The notes beneath the pieces were generated by a model that searched no databases, was not told the origin of the DNA, and worked only from the letters and a program-made list of their open reading frames with translations. Below are positions 18,339 to 28,471 of a stretch of 42,814 nucleotides of DNA, piece by piece (within the stretch, counting starts at the first letter, position 1; every line of letters starts with the position of its first letter). The stretch is from the NCBI GenBank assembly GCA_013388925.1, contig JACAEJ010000041.1, positions 1 to 42,814 of the forward strand. Reading direction: 5' to 3'. A program made the translations under genes and the position numbers. Source of the DNA: Nitrososphaerales archaeon (GTDB lineage: Archaea; Thermoproteota; Nitrososphaeria; Nitrososphaerales; JACAEJ01).

Positions 18339-18487
18339 CTTTTTATTTAATTTCAAATTGTCGGCTTTTCTCCATGCGGAATATTACTTTACAGTTTTCA
18401 GAATCATAATTCGGATTTACGAAAAAGTTAACGGTTCTTTTAACAGAATTTTACTCACGCCAATAATATCGGTTCAAGTCGCGCAAT

Positions 18488-19108
18488 TCAATTTAATGGT
18501 TCACAAATTTTTTCTAAGCTGTCAAGGTTAAATCTCGTATTGGCACAACCATTTTTAGTAAGAAAAACTCCTTGCCCTGCTACATTCATACTTTTAAGGT
18601 GATCCGTGCCCAATTTCATTTCTTCACAACAAGCGACCCCTACAATTCCTTCATAATTTTTGAGTATTTTGGGGATGCAAGAGCCACCAGCTATAACATA
18701 AACATCATATCCTCTTTTTTCTGCTAAAGTTATTGCTTGATGGATTAGGCAGTCAGAAGAACAATGAGCACAATAATAAGATGGAACTTCAGGATCGAAA
18801 CGTGCTTGACATTTATTGTCCATAAATTTTCTTGAACAATGAGGTAATAACAGAGTTCTTTTACTTGTTCTTAAAAAGTTCTCTTTTTCAGAAAGATTCT
18901 TAACATAAACATCTATCAAGTCTTCGACGACTTTCAAAGCATCAGAAATATTTAACCCGGTTATTTCTCCAATTCTGAATTTCTCAACCAAATGTTGCAC
19001 TCTCTCTCCAATTTCTCTATGTAAATTTCTTCTATTAGAAAACTTAGCAACTTCTTTAAAGAACGATTGAGATAAGCGCGACAAATCAAAATTAAACCTA
19101 TATGGCAT
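18488..19108 (-). CDS. DUF116 family protein
   Basis: LLPHCSRKFMDNKCQARFDPEVPSYYCAHCSSDCLIHQAITLAEKRGYDVYVIAGGS...YEGIVGVACCEEMKLG. Confidence 0.8.
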   Translation of the reverse strand: MPYRFNFDLSRLSQSFFKEVAKFSNRRNLHREIGERVQHLVEKFRIGEITGLNISDALKVVEDLIDVYVKNLSEKENFLRTSKRTLLLPHCSRKFMDNKCQARFDPEVPSYYCAHCSSDCLIHQAITLAEKRGYDVYVIAGGSCIPKILKNYEGIVGVACCEEMKLGTDHLKSMNVAGQGVFLTKNGCANTRFNLDSLEKICEPLN

Positions 19109-19274
19109 ACTTTATTATCCCCTCAATCCATATCCTGTGATCTATATATCTTAAATCAATTACTTTTGCGTGAACAAGGTTTTAGTGAAAGTTTCAAAAT
19201 GTTCAAAACTATACTGTTATAATGCTCAAGAATCTCCCTCCAAGTAGGAGAGCATTCGATTTGGAGATGAGTCC

Positions 19275-20279
19275 ATGAAAGCCATAGTACTTCATAAACA
19301 AGCTCCTATAGAGTCAGAACCATTAGTTTATACTGATGTTGATGAGCCTGAGATACACGAGGACGAACTTTTACTCAAGGTTAATTGCTGTGGCGTTTGT
19401 AGAACGGATCTTCACATCGTGGAAGGCGAGCTACCTCCCATGAAGCTCCCGCTCATATTGGGTCACCAAGTTATAGCTATTGTCGATGATATAGGCGAAG
19501 GAGTCAAGGACGTTAAGAGAGGCGATCGAGTGGGAGTACCTTGGCTCTTTTGGAATTGTACCAAATGTAAGTACTGTAGGAGGGGTCTCGAAAACCTCTG
19601 CGACAACGCCCTCTTCACTGGATATAACGTAGATGGAGGCTACGCAGAATACATGGTTGCTAGAGGTGACTTCGTTTATCCATTGCCACAAGACTATGAC
19701 GACCTCCATGCCGCTCCGCTACTATGTGCAGGAGCAATAGGCTACAGGGCATTGAAGCTCACAGGTCTTCTAGAGAGAGAAGAAGGCAACCTAGGAATCT
19801 TCGGTTTCGGATCATCGGCACACATGATTGCTCAAGTGGCTTTAAACAAAGGTTTAGACATCTACGTCTTCACAAGAGGCAAGGAGAGGCAGGAATACGC
19901 ACTTTCCCTAGGGGCCAAATGGGCGGGAGCACCAACCGACGAAGCTCCTGTTAAGCTAGATGCAGCCATAATCTTTGCTCCAGCAGGTTGGGTTATGGTG
20001 GAGGCTCTTAAGAAGCTGGACAAAGGAGGCAGAGTGGTTCTGGCTGACATATACATGACCCCTATCGAGAAATTGGACTACAACCTGCTCTGGCTTGAAA
20101 GGGAAATCAAGAGTGTGGCCAACGTAGCCCCAATGGACGTAAGAGAGCTCCTAACCGAGGCATCTAAGGCCCATGTTAAGCCAGATGTAAAAGCCTATAT
20201 CCTAAAGGACGCCAACACGGCATTACAGGACTTGAAGCAAGGAAAGATAAGGGGCTCAGCTGTGCTGAAAATAATCTAG
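19275..20279 (+). CDS. Zinc-dependent alcohol dehydrogenase (MDR family)
   Basis: CCGVCRTDLHIVEGELPPMKLPLILGHQVIAIVDDIGEGV; CTKCKYCRRGLENLC structural zinc. Confidence 0.92.
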   Translation: MKAIVLHKQAPIESEPLVYTDVDEPEIHEDELLLKVNCCGVCRTDLHIVEGELPPMKLPLILGHQVIAIVDDIGEGVKDVKRGDRVGVPWLFWNCTKCKYCRRGLENLCDNALFTGYNVDGGYAEYMVARGDFVYPLPQDYDDLHAAPLLCAGAIGYRALKLTGLLEREEGNLGIFGFGSSAHMIAQVALNKGLDIYVFTRGKERQEYALSLGAKWAGAPTDEAPVKLDAAIIFAPAGWVMVEALKKLDKGGRVVLADIYMTPIEKLDYNLLWLEREIKSVANVAPMDVRELLTEASKAHVKPDVKAYILKDANTALQDLKQGKIRGSAVLKII

Positions 20280-20336
20280 TGGTTAAACCAGTACAAGAAA
20301 CTTAATATTCCCACTAACTAAATTGGGTAATTAACT

Positions 20337-21152
20337 TCAGATAAGTCTTATCAGCTCGGTCTTGTTTTCGGATGCTTTAACTTCTATAACATCTTCTTCT
20401 CTTATCTTTATGCCCTTTTGACTGCGGATTATGCCATAAAGTCGAGCATCACCCTTTCTTGCGAGCTTTATTCTTATCTCACTGCCATATTGGACAACGT
20501 ATCTTAAGGGATGTTCATTGGTCCCCTATCTTATTGTGTAAGTCGGAAGGATATGATATATGCCCACTTGATCCTCTTTGATTCGAGTATAAGAATCAAT
20601 GTTAAGCAAAGAACCATCCTTAATCCTATCAAGGCTTGAAAAATAGCCTGTCGAACCTGCAGAAGTTGTTACAACAACTCCATTACCTATGGCAAAATCT
20701 ATGAAGCTGAAGCCTTCTCCTTTTACCTCTACTCGATATCTTAAACAGTTACTGTTTAAACCTCTCTCAAGATAGACATCTGTGAATACGTCACTCAGTC
20801 TCTTTCCATTCAAAAGGATCATCAGCCTCTTTTGCTCAATAATGCTATAGTTACCTGCCTTGATGCACCTTAACGCATATTCTAATTCTTCAAAACCGAC
20901 TTCGGCAAAGTAGGCCTTGCTTCCTATCGGCTTCTCTCCCTCCACCCCAACAAACAAGAGGGGGATTCTTCTAACCCTGCCATAGTAGCCAAAGGTTCCA
21001 TCTCCTCCTATCACTATCCCAAATTCGGGCCTTTTCCTATCATGGACCAATCCCACTTTCTCCAAGACCTTTATGGCATCCTCCATGCTGACCTTCGGTC
21101 TTGTGGTATCGAGCAAGATTACAGCTTCCATCAATCTGAGCATGGCGTTCAA
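20337..21152 (-). CDS. NAD(+) kinase-like protein interrupted by one in-frame TAG (20526-20528)
   Basis: FGIVIGGDGTFGYYGR; VVVTTSAGSTGYFSSL; same frame continues after TAG for 62 codons: GTNEHPLRYVVQYGSEIRIKLARKGDARLYGIIRSQKGIKIREEDVIEVKASENKTELIRLI*. Confidence 0.75.
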
Positions 21153-21251
21153 GGCCTTGGATTTAACTCTAACCTTTCATCTCCTCTTATTCCTTTTGGA
21201 ATAATCTTATCAAAAAACTATTTATCATGTGCAATTGCCGTACTGGTTTAA

Positions 21252-22778
21252 GTGATGTTATTGTCAAAGCGTGGAGCAGAGGAGCTAAGGACCTACGAAG
21301 AGATAAACCAGAAGATAAAGAGTGGCGATGCCATAGTAATGACTGCCGATGATTTCATAAAGACTGTCGAGGATTCTGGGTTGAAAAGGGCAGCAAAGGA
21401 GGTGGATGTGGTGACTACGGGTACCTTCGGTGCCATGTGCAGCTCTGGCGCCTTCATAAACTTTGGCCACTCTGAGCCTCCAATAAAGATGTTCAAATGC
21501 TGGCTCAACGATGTCCCAGCCTACAAAGGTCTAGCGGCTGTAGATTGCTACTTGGGCGCTACTGCCATGAGTGAGACGAAGGGCTTCGATTACGGAGGTG
21601 GTCATGTGATAGAGGATCTTGTTTCGGGAAAGGAAATCGAGTTGAGGGCCGAAGCCTATGGAACCGACTGCTATCCTAGAAGATCCATAGAGACGACAGT
21701 TACCATTGACGATCTGAACCAAGCTATGTTACTTAACCCAAGAAACGCTTATGAGAGGTACAATGCCGCAACGAATGGCACTGATAGGATCATCCATACC
21801 TATATGGGCACCCTCCTCCCTCACTATGGGAACGTAACCTACTCTGGCTCTGGTCAGCTGAGCCCGTTGTACAAGGATAGAGGCTTCGAAATCATAGGGA
21901 TAGGCACTCGCATCTTCCTAGGAGGAGGCATTGGTTGTGTAATAGGAGAGGGGACGCAACATAGCCCCCAGAACCAGTTTGGCACCATAATGGTGAGGGG
22001 AGACCTCAAGCAAATGAATAATAGGTACTTGAGAGGGGCGACCTACTACAAGTATGGAACGACCCTTTATGTGGGAATCGGGATTCCTATACCAATCATC
22101 AACGAGAAGGTGGCGGCTTCAGCAGCGCTAAAGGATGAGGAAATCTTTACTGACATCCTTGATTATGGCGTACCGTCGAGAAGTAGGCCCAGCGTCAAGA
22201 GGGCATCTTACTCAGAACTGAGATCTGGTAGAGTTGAGATCAATGGAAGGGAGATAACTTCTTCCTCGCTCTCGAGCAACAAGGTGGCCAAAGAGATAGC
22301 CACGAACCTTAAAGGGTGGATAGAGGAAGGGGCCTTCTTTCTTAATAGGCCTGCAGAGCTGGTTCCAGACCATGGAGAGTTCAAGCCGTTGGAGTTAAGG
22401 AGAAAGGAGCCTAGGGTTAGAGACATAATGACAAGAGAACTGGTCGTCGGCAAGCCGACCGACGATATAAAGAGCGTGGCAAGGATACTGATAGCAAAAG
22501 GGGTGGACCATCTGCCCATAGCGGATGGTGAAGGCAAGCTCATGGGGATAATTACATCTTGGGACTTGGCCAAAGCGGTGGCTCAGGATAAAAGGCAACT
22601 ACATGAGATAATGACCATGAAGGTCGTAACAGCAAAAGAGGACGAAGCCATAGATACGGTGGTGCGGAGAATGGAGCAGCACAACATATCTGGGGTGCCC
22701 GTTGTGGATCATTCCAATCGTATATTGGGCATGTTGACTGTGAACGATATATCGAAAAAGCTCATAAGGAGGCCTTAA
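21252..22778 (+). CDS. Homocysteine biosynthesis protein (DUF39/COG1900) with C-terminal CBS pair
   Basis: VDVVTTGTFGAMCSSGAFINFGHSEPPIKM...CYLGATAMSE; two CBS repeats (VRDIMTRELVVGKPTDDIKSV..., LHEIMTMKVVTAKEDEAIDTV...). Confidence 0.9.
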   Translation: MMLLSKRGAEELRTYEEINQKIKSGDAIVMTADDFIKTVEDSGLKRAAKEVDVVTTGTFGAMCSSGAFINFGHSEPPIKMFKCWLNDVPAYKGLAAVDCYLGATAMSETKGFDYGGGHVIEDLVSGKEIELRAEAYGTDCYPRRSIETTVTIDDLNQAMLLNPRNAYERYNAATNGTDRIIHTYMGTLLPHYGNVTYSGSGQLSPLYKDRGFEIIGIGTRIFLGGGIGCVIGEGTQHSPQNQFGTIMVRGDLKQMNNRYLRGATYYKYGTTLYVGIGIPIPIINEKVAASAALKDEEIFTDILDYGVPSRSRPSVKRASYSELRSGRVEINGREITSSSLSSNKVAKEIATNLKGWIEEGAFFLNRPAELVPDHGEFKPLELRRKEPRVRDIMTRELVVGKPTDDIKSVARILIAKGVDHLPIADGEGKLMGIITSWDLAKAVAQDKRQLHEIMTMKVVTAKEDEAIDTVVRRMEQHNISGVPVVDHSNRILGMLTVNDISKKLIRRP

Positions 22779-22779
22779 G

Positions 22780-23169
22780 ATGAAACTCAAACTCAATTAT
22801 TCCCGTGAAAACATAGGAAAGCCCATTCTATCAGACATCATACTAAGAACCGGTATTCCAATAAATATCCTCGAGGCCAAGATAGAGCCCAATACTGGGG
22901 AGATGCTCATAGACGTGCCCACGGAAGGAGAGAGGTTGAAGGAGTTCTCTTCCCTGTTGCAGAGAGCCGGTGTAACGGTAAAAGAAATAACTCGAACCAT
23001 AGAGATAGACCGTGGCAAGTGCATAACCTGCGGGGCCTGCGTCTCACCGTGCCCGGTCAAGGCCCTAGCTCAGGATGAAAACTGGGATATCATATTCTAC
23101 GAAGAGAAATGTATTGGATGTGGAATCTGTGTCTATACGTGCCCAGTAAACGCCATTCGAATGCTTTAG
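22780..23169 (+). CDS. NIL-domain / 2x[4Fe-4S] ferredoxin protein
   Basis: CITCGACVSPCPVKAL and CIGCGICVYTCPVNAI; NIL-like N-terminus. Confidence 0.9.
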   Translation: MKLKLNYSRENIGKPILSDIILRTGIPINILEAKIEPNTGEMLIDVPTEGERLKEFSSLLQRAGVTVKEITRTIEIDRGKCITCGACVSPCPVKALAQDENWDIIFYEEKCIGCGICVYTCPVNAIRML

Positions 23170-23994
23170 TTGATAGACCTATTGGGAAGTGATAAAGTCT
23201 TGGGCTCGAATATGGTCTTTTCACGAGGGCTATACAGGGCAAGGAGGGTTATCAGACAGTCCAACCTGTTGATCATAAGCGATAAACTTCAAGCCATATC
23301 CATGGCATTGAATTCGGTAACTCTCCATAGGAGTCTATTAGAGAGATACATCCATTATCATCCCGAATATGAATCCTCTTTGGAGCCCTTGGAAGTTGAA
23401 GAGGATGCGCCCAGAGTTGTGAAGTTGGCAACTCTAGCATCGGGAGTGGCCAACGTTGGACCCATGGCAGCCATCCCAGGGGCCCTTGCAGACATAGCTA
23501 TGGGTGATATGGTCTGTCACGACTCTTCTGTGAGCTTGGTCGAGAACGGTGGAGAGATAGCCGCTCTGTCCGATAGACCTCTTGACGTCGGGGTCTATGC
23601 GGGCTCTTCACCACTCTCAGGCCGTATGGGCTTCCATCTATTACGTGATGACTTTCCCATAGGGATAGCAACGAGCTCTTCCACGGTCAGCCATGCCTTG
23701 AGCTTCGGTAACGCGGATGCGGCCATTATAGTGGCAAGATCGGCATCAATAGCAGATGCGGTGGCGACAGCGGTCTGCAACTCTGTTAGAGGAGATGATG
23801 TGGAAGCATCAGTTCAGTCAGGTCTGGAGTTGGCTGAGACTATTCCCCATATAAGAGGCGCTATAGTGATTCGTGGTAGATACGTAGGCAAGGTTGGTAA
23901 ATTGCCGAGGCTTCTGAAGCTGGATGGCGACATCGAAGATCTATTCAAAGCAAGCCTGCACGAATTGATGCCTCACAATGTAAGAATCCTCTAA
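23170..23994 (+). CDS. UPF0280 (COG2122) family protein
   Basis: NLLIISDK...LLERYIHYHPEYESSLEPLEVEEDAPRVVKLATLASGVANVGPMAAIPGALADIA. Confidence 0.85.
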   Translation: MIDLLGSDKVLGSNMVFSRGLYRARRVIRQSNLLIISDKLQAISMALNSVTLHRSLLERYIHYHPEYESSLEPLEVEEDAPRVVKLATLASGVANVGPMAAIPGALADIAMGDMVCHDSSVSLVENGGEIAALSDRPLDVGVYAGSSPLSGRMGFHLLRDDFPIGIATSSSTVSHALSFGNADAAIIVARSASIADAVATAVCNSVRGDDVEASVQSGLELAETIPHIRGAIVIRGRYVGKVGKLPRLLKLDGDIEDLFKASLHELMPHNVRIL

Positions 23995-24093
23995 TCCAAG
24001 CAAAAGGTCACATTACTCAATGTTCGCATCCTAGACTTGGGTATGAATATCATAAAACAACGCTTAAACACATGCTTCTATACGAAATACATG

Positions 24094-24187
24094 GGGGTCG
24101 TGGCCTAGCATGGTATGGCACTGGCCTCGGGCGCCAGAGTCCTTTTAAAAAGGCTGAAGGTCGTGGGTTCAAATCCCACCGACCCCA
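24094..24187 (+). tRNA. tRNA-Pro(CGG), with 20-nt insertion between anticodon stem and variable loop (24138-24157)
   Basis: GGGGTCG/CGACCCC acceptor, CTGGC-CTCGGGC-GCCAG anticodon arm, GTGGG-TTCAAAT-CCCAC T arm; insertion AGTCCTTTTAAAAAGGCTGA. Confidence 0.9.
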
Positions 24188-24493
24188 CCTTGTCCATGAT
24201 TTAACATGAATCATGCCTAAATAACATCCCGCCAAGAGTTGGCTCTATCTCTGAAGCAACCTTCTTTAGGTTCTTCTGGCATTTCATAGATTACCCCTTA
24301 CCCCTCTTAAAATGATAGTCCATCCCCTCTTTCCTAAACTCTGTCGATATGAAGTGCAATAGGCTTGGGCCAGTCAAGATGCAATGCTGGTCGTAAATGC
24401 TGAATCTTTTAAGATCATTCAATAATTCATTCACTCGCTATAAATTTCGAAGATGATAAAAGGAAGATCAAAGTAATCTATACCGATGGTCTT

Positions 24494-26359
24494 TTGAAGC
24501 AGATACTTCTTAACGAAAATGGTAAGAAAGTAATTCTCCTTGGCAATGAGGCTATCGTTAGAGGTGCCTTGGAGTCTGGCGTTGGTTTTTCTTCCACATA
24601 TCCTGGCACCCCTGCATCAGAAATAGGGGACACATTCGCAGACATTGCGAAGGAGGCTGGCTTGTACTTTGAGTACAGCACGAACGAGAAGGTTGCCTTG
24701 GAGGCTGCTGCGGGAGCTGCCCTTTCTGGAGTTAGATCGATGGTCTCCTTCAAGCAGTACGGGCTGAACGTCTCTTCTGACAGTTTCTTCCCTTTGGCAT
24801 ACGTGGGGGTTAGAGCTGGCATGGTCATAGTAGTGGCAGATGATCCTAACTGCTGGAGTAGCGCCCAATCGGAGCAGGATAGTCGGTACTATGCTCGGCT
24901 TGCACACATGCCAATGCTAGAGCCTGCAGATTCACAAGAGTGTAAGGACTTTACAAAGATAGCCTTTGATCTATCCGAGAAATTCGACATTCCCATCCTT
25001 TTGAGGACTACGACAAGAGTTAATCATGGACGAGGGGTTGTTACTCTTGGCAGAATAGTTGAAGGGAGAAAAAGAGGCGAGTTTAAGAAGGACTCGATAA
25101 AGTTCAGGAACTTCCCTCCATACATCATGGGAACTCATGAAGAGCTACACAAAAAGTTAGATGAGATAAGGAAGATCTCAGAGGAGATCCATATAAACTT
25201 CTCTTTGAACGAAGATTCAAGGAGCGATTTGGGGATAGTAACTTCTGGTGTGGCCTTCAACTATGTTATCGATGCCTTGCAAGATCTAAAGTTGGATCTA
25301 TCCGTCTTGAAATTAGGATTGACTTACCCTGCCCCAGAAGATAAGATAAGAAGTTTCATAGGAAATCTTGAATCCGTTCTTGTCGTTGAAGAAATCGAGC
25401 CGATTCTCGAAGAAAGTATGAGCGCTCTAGCAAAGGATGTGAACCCAGAATTGAGGTTGTATGGAAAGAAGAATGGGCATCTGCCAAGGTCTGGTGAACT
25501 TAAGGAATGGCACGCGCTACTTGCTATTAGCAAGATAACTGGGATCAAATCGCAATACAACCCTATTGCTCAAAAGGAAGAGTACAAGAAGTTGAATATA
25601 GCGAGGAGACTTCCTCTTATGTGTCCAGGTTGTCCCCATAGGGCCTCATTCTTCGCAACAAAGTCAGTAGTAGGAGATGATGCTGTATTCGGTGGGGATA
25701 TAGGCTGCTATATTTTGGGAATGTATCCTCCCTTTGAGACTCAAGATTTCGTATTCTCCATGGGTGCCAGCCAAGGGCTGATTCATGGCATCAAAAAAGT
25801 CAGCGATCAGAAGGCCATAGCCTTCATAGGCGATTCGACCTTCTTTCACGCCGGAATTCCGGGCTTGATAAACATAGTCTATAACAGGTCCAATCCTTTG
25901 ATAATAGTCCTTGACAACAGAGCGACAGCGATGACAGGGCATCAGCCACATCCTGGAGTTGGCATAACTGGGATGGGGAAGAAGAGCAAGGTCATCAATA
26001 TAGAGGATGTGGTAAGGGCGTGTGGTGTTGAAAATGTAATGGTCGTAGATCCTTTCAATATAAAAGAGATGGAAGAGGCAGTTAGAGAATCCTTGCAAAA
26101 AGAAGAGGTTTCTGTGATAGTCGCAAAGAGAGAGTGCCAATTGATTGCTATTAGAAGAAAGAAGAGAGAAGGGGCAATAATGCCAAACTTTGGCATAGAT
26201 CAAAGCAAGTGTGATGGTTGCGGTATATGCTTGTATCAGTTTGGCTGTCCAGCGATATTTATGGAGAATGATAAGTTCTTCATTGACAGAGATCTTTGCA
26301 CAGGTTGTGCAGTCTGCGTTCGTATCTGTCCGAAGAGAGCCATAAGGGCGGTAAGATGA
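24494..26359 (+). CDS. iorA: Indolepyruvate ferredoxin oxidoreductase, alpha subunit
   Basis: STYPGTPASEIGDTFADIAKEAGLYFEYSTNEKVALEAAAGAALSG; C-terminal ferredoxin motifs CDGCGICLYQFGCP and CTGCAVCVRICPK. Confidence 0.93.
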   Translation: MKQILLNENGKKVILLGNEAIVRGALESGVGFSSTYPGTPASEIGDTFADIAKEAGLYFEYSTNEKVALEAAAGAALSGVRSMVSFKQYGLNVSSDSFFPLAYVGVRAGMVIVVADDPNCWSSAQSEQDSRYYARLAHMPMLEPADSQECKDFTKIAFDLSEKFDIPILLRTTTRVNHGRGVVTLGRIVEGRKRGEFKKDSIKFRNFPPYIMGTHEELHKKLDEIRKISEEIHINFSLNEDSRSDLGIVTSGVAFNYVIDALQDLKLDLSVLKLGLTYPAPEDKIRSFIGNLESVLVVEEIEPILEESMSALAKDVNPELRLYGKKNGHLPRSGELKEWHALLAISKITGIKSQYNPIAQKEEYKKLNIARRLPLMCPGCPHRASFFATKSVVGDDAVFGGDIGCYILGMYPPFETQDFVFSMGASQGLIHGIKKVSDQKAIAFIGDSTFFHAGIPGLINIVYNRSNPLIIVLDNRATAMTGHQPHPGVGITGMGKKSKVINIEDVVRACGVENVMVVDPFNIKEMEEAVRESLQKEEVSVIVAKRECQLIAIRRKKREGAIMPNFGIDQSKCDGCGICLYQFGCPAIFMENDKFFIDRDLCTGCAVCVRICPKRAIRAVR

Positions 26360-26949
26360 AAGAATTCAATATAATCATCACAGGCGTAGGAGGGCAGGGA
26401 GTGCTGACGCTAACGAACGTAATAACTTGGTCTGCCCTAAAGGAAGGATTAGATGTTAAGGCATCCGAATTGCATGGCTTGGCTCAAAGAAGTGGGGCAA
26501 TAGCTTGCCATGTCAGGTTTGGTAATAGGATATACTCCCCACTGGTCTTGGAAGGGAAGGCAGATTTGATATTTGGATTGGAGCCGTTGGAGGCTTTGCG
26601 CTCATGCTACTTTGGCTCAAGGAACAGAACCATATTCTTGGTGAACACTCATAGAGTGATTCCATCTTCGATCTTTATCACCAAAGAAGAGTACCCATCC
26701 TTGAGCTACATAGTCAAAGCTCTGCGACCCTTTTCAGACAAGGTGATCACACTGGACGCATCTGAGGTGGCAAAGAATGGGACAGGAGATGTTGTGATGG
26801 CCAATATGTATATGCTGGGCTACGCTTGTGCTAAGAACTTGATTCAATTGAAGAAAGAATCCATTTTGGATGGGATGAAAGAAGTTATTCCTGAAAGGCA
26901 TATCAAATCTAATATCAGAATCTTGAATCTCGGGTTTAAAGCCAAGTGA
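26356..26949 (+). CDS. iorB: Indolepyruvate ferredoxin oxidoreductase, beta subunit
   Basis: FNIIITGVGGQGVLTLTNVI...ASELHGLAQRSGAIACHVRFG; ATGA overlap with iorA. Confidence 0.92.
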   Translation: MKEFNIIITGVGGQGVLTLTNVITWSALKEGLDVKASELHGLAQRSGAIACHVRFGNRIYSPLVLEGKADLIFGLEPLEALRSCYFGSRNRTIFLVNTHRVIPSSIFITKEEYPSLSYIVKALRPFSDKVITLDASEVAKNGTGDVVMANMYMLGYACAKNLIQLKKESILDGMKEVIPERHIKSNIRILNLGFKAK

Positions 26950-27028
26950 AAGATATTGAATCAAGCGTTCAATCCTTAACAGAAAGCTATAAAAGAGTAA
27001 AATCATTCGTTTTTAGTAGTCAAGCGGG

Positions 27029-28147
27029 ATGGTACTATTCGAATTGCTACAGGTAGGCCTCTTAGGAGATCAGTCATGGCTAAGTCTCTTGATATTCTGG
27101 GTACCCTTTATCATCCTTATATTTTATGGGCAACGCATACAGATGTGGACGGCTCTAAGTCAAATTTCTCGTGATTTGAACAAACTCAAACTCATGAGGG
27201 AGAAATCGAGAAAGGAGGCCATAGACTTTGTGGTCAATTTCAACAAAACTCAGGATAATGTTACCGAAAAGATAGACCAGTTCCTGGATTACTTCACCCT
27301 CCTTCCAGTGGACCTAGATCCTGCCGGCATCATAAAGAAGATAGAGCACATAATGAACGTAAGGGACGATAGGGTAAGAGCTGAGATCAAGCGTCTTATC
27401 CCATCTGCTTCAGACATTCAAGACAGCAATGTAGAGAACATCTTGGAGGTGGCTACGGCTCTGAACCTCATCTATAAAGTGGTTAGACACTACTACCTTC
27501 TCGGCAAGAAGACCATGAGCCTATATTATGTGGTTCAACTTCAGATGGCCCTACCTATAATACTTCAAGAGGCTGAAGCTCTGATGGGCGCTATAGACGC
27601 CTTCAAACTATCTCAACCCATAGGAGACGGAATAGGAGCCATGGTGGTGGGGAAGATGATGGCCGATAGAGAGAAGAGGGTCATAGCAAAGGATACGATA
27701 ATTAGCGAAATGGAGTATAAGGGAAGAAAACTCTACCTGATCAAGGCAGAAGGGCCTGGAGGGAATGTTGGACAGCCAGGAAATGCTATGACTCGTTTTA
27801 TCGAAGAGATGGGGACAAAGGTAGATGCCATAATAATGATCGATGCAGCCCTGAAGCTCGAAGGGGAGAAGACCGGGGAGGTAGCGGAGGGCGTTGGAGC
27901 CATAATAGGAGGGATAGGTGTTGATAGGTTCAAGATAGAGGAGGTGGCCTCAAAGCATAACATCCCCCTCTATGCTATAGCAGTAAAACAGTCCATAGTC
28001 GAAGCCATATCTGTAATGAAAAAGGAAATAGCTGAAACTATGGACAAGGCCACAGGGATCATAAATAGAGTAATAGAGGAGAAGACGAAGGAAGGGGATA
28101 GGGTAGTAATAGTTGGCGTCGGCAACACTGTAGGCATCTCACAATGA
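27029..28147 (+). CDS. DUF1512 family protein
   Basis: N-terminal TM; RDLNKLKLMREKSRKEAIDFVVNF; IIMIDAALKLEGEKTGEVAEGVGAIIGGIGVDRFKIEE. Confidence 0.8.
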   Translation: MVLFELLQVGLLGDQSWLSLLIFWVPFIILIFYGQRIQMWTALSQISRDLNKLKLMREKSRKEAIDFVVNFNKTQDNVTEKIDQFLDYFTLLPVDLDPAGIIKKIEHIMNVRDDRVRAEIKRLIPSASDIQDSNVENILEVATALNLIYKVVRHYYLLGKKTMSLYYVVQLQMALPIILQEAEALMGAIDAFKLSQPIGDGIGAMVVGKMMADREKRVIAKDTIISEMEYKGRKLYLIKAEGPGGNVGQPGNAMTRFIEEMGTKVDAIIMIDAALKLEGEKTGEVAEGVGAIIGGIGVDRFKIEEVASKHNIPLYAIAVKQSIVEAISVMKKEIAETMDKATGIINRVIEEKTKEGDRVVIVGVGNTVGISQ

Positions 28148-28153
28148 TTCTTC

Positions 28154-28390
28154 ATGAGGGTAAAGAATTTATTAACAGTTGATGAAATCGCTATGAGCTT
28201 TATGAGCAACCTAAAAGGGCGTCAAAAGTCAAGAGTCTCCACCATCGAGGAGTGCCTCTCTTGCGGCCAAAAGACGAAGAGGGCCTTTCAGTCTGGGGAT
28301 TTTGTATACAAGGCGGGAGGGGAGTGCACCAAGTGCAAGGGGAAGACGAAGATAGTTATGATATACGGCGAGAAGGTAGAGGAAAAGTAA
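28154..28390 (+). CDS. Small zinc-ribbon-like protein
   Basis: ECLSCGQKTK...GGECTKCKGKTK; follows the DUF1512 gene by a few nt. Confidence 0.65.
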   Translation: MRVKNLLTVDEIAMSFMSNLKGRQKSRVSTIEECLSCGQKTKRAFQSGDFVYKAGGECTKCKGKTKIVMIYGEKVEEK

Positions 28391-28471
28391 TATTTTATCA
28401 TAGGTAGAGAAAGCGTTTCTGGTCAAAAGATGTTTATTAGACACCGTAATTCAGGATGGTCGTGACCTTTT

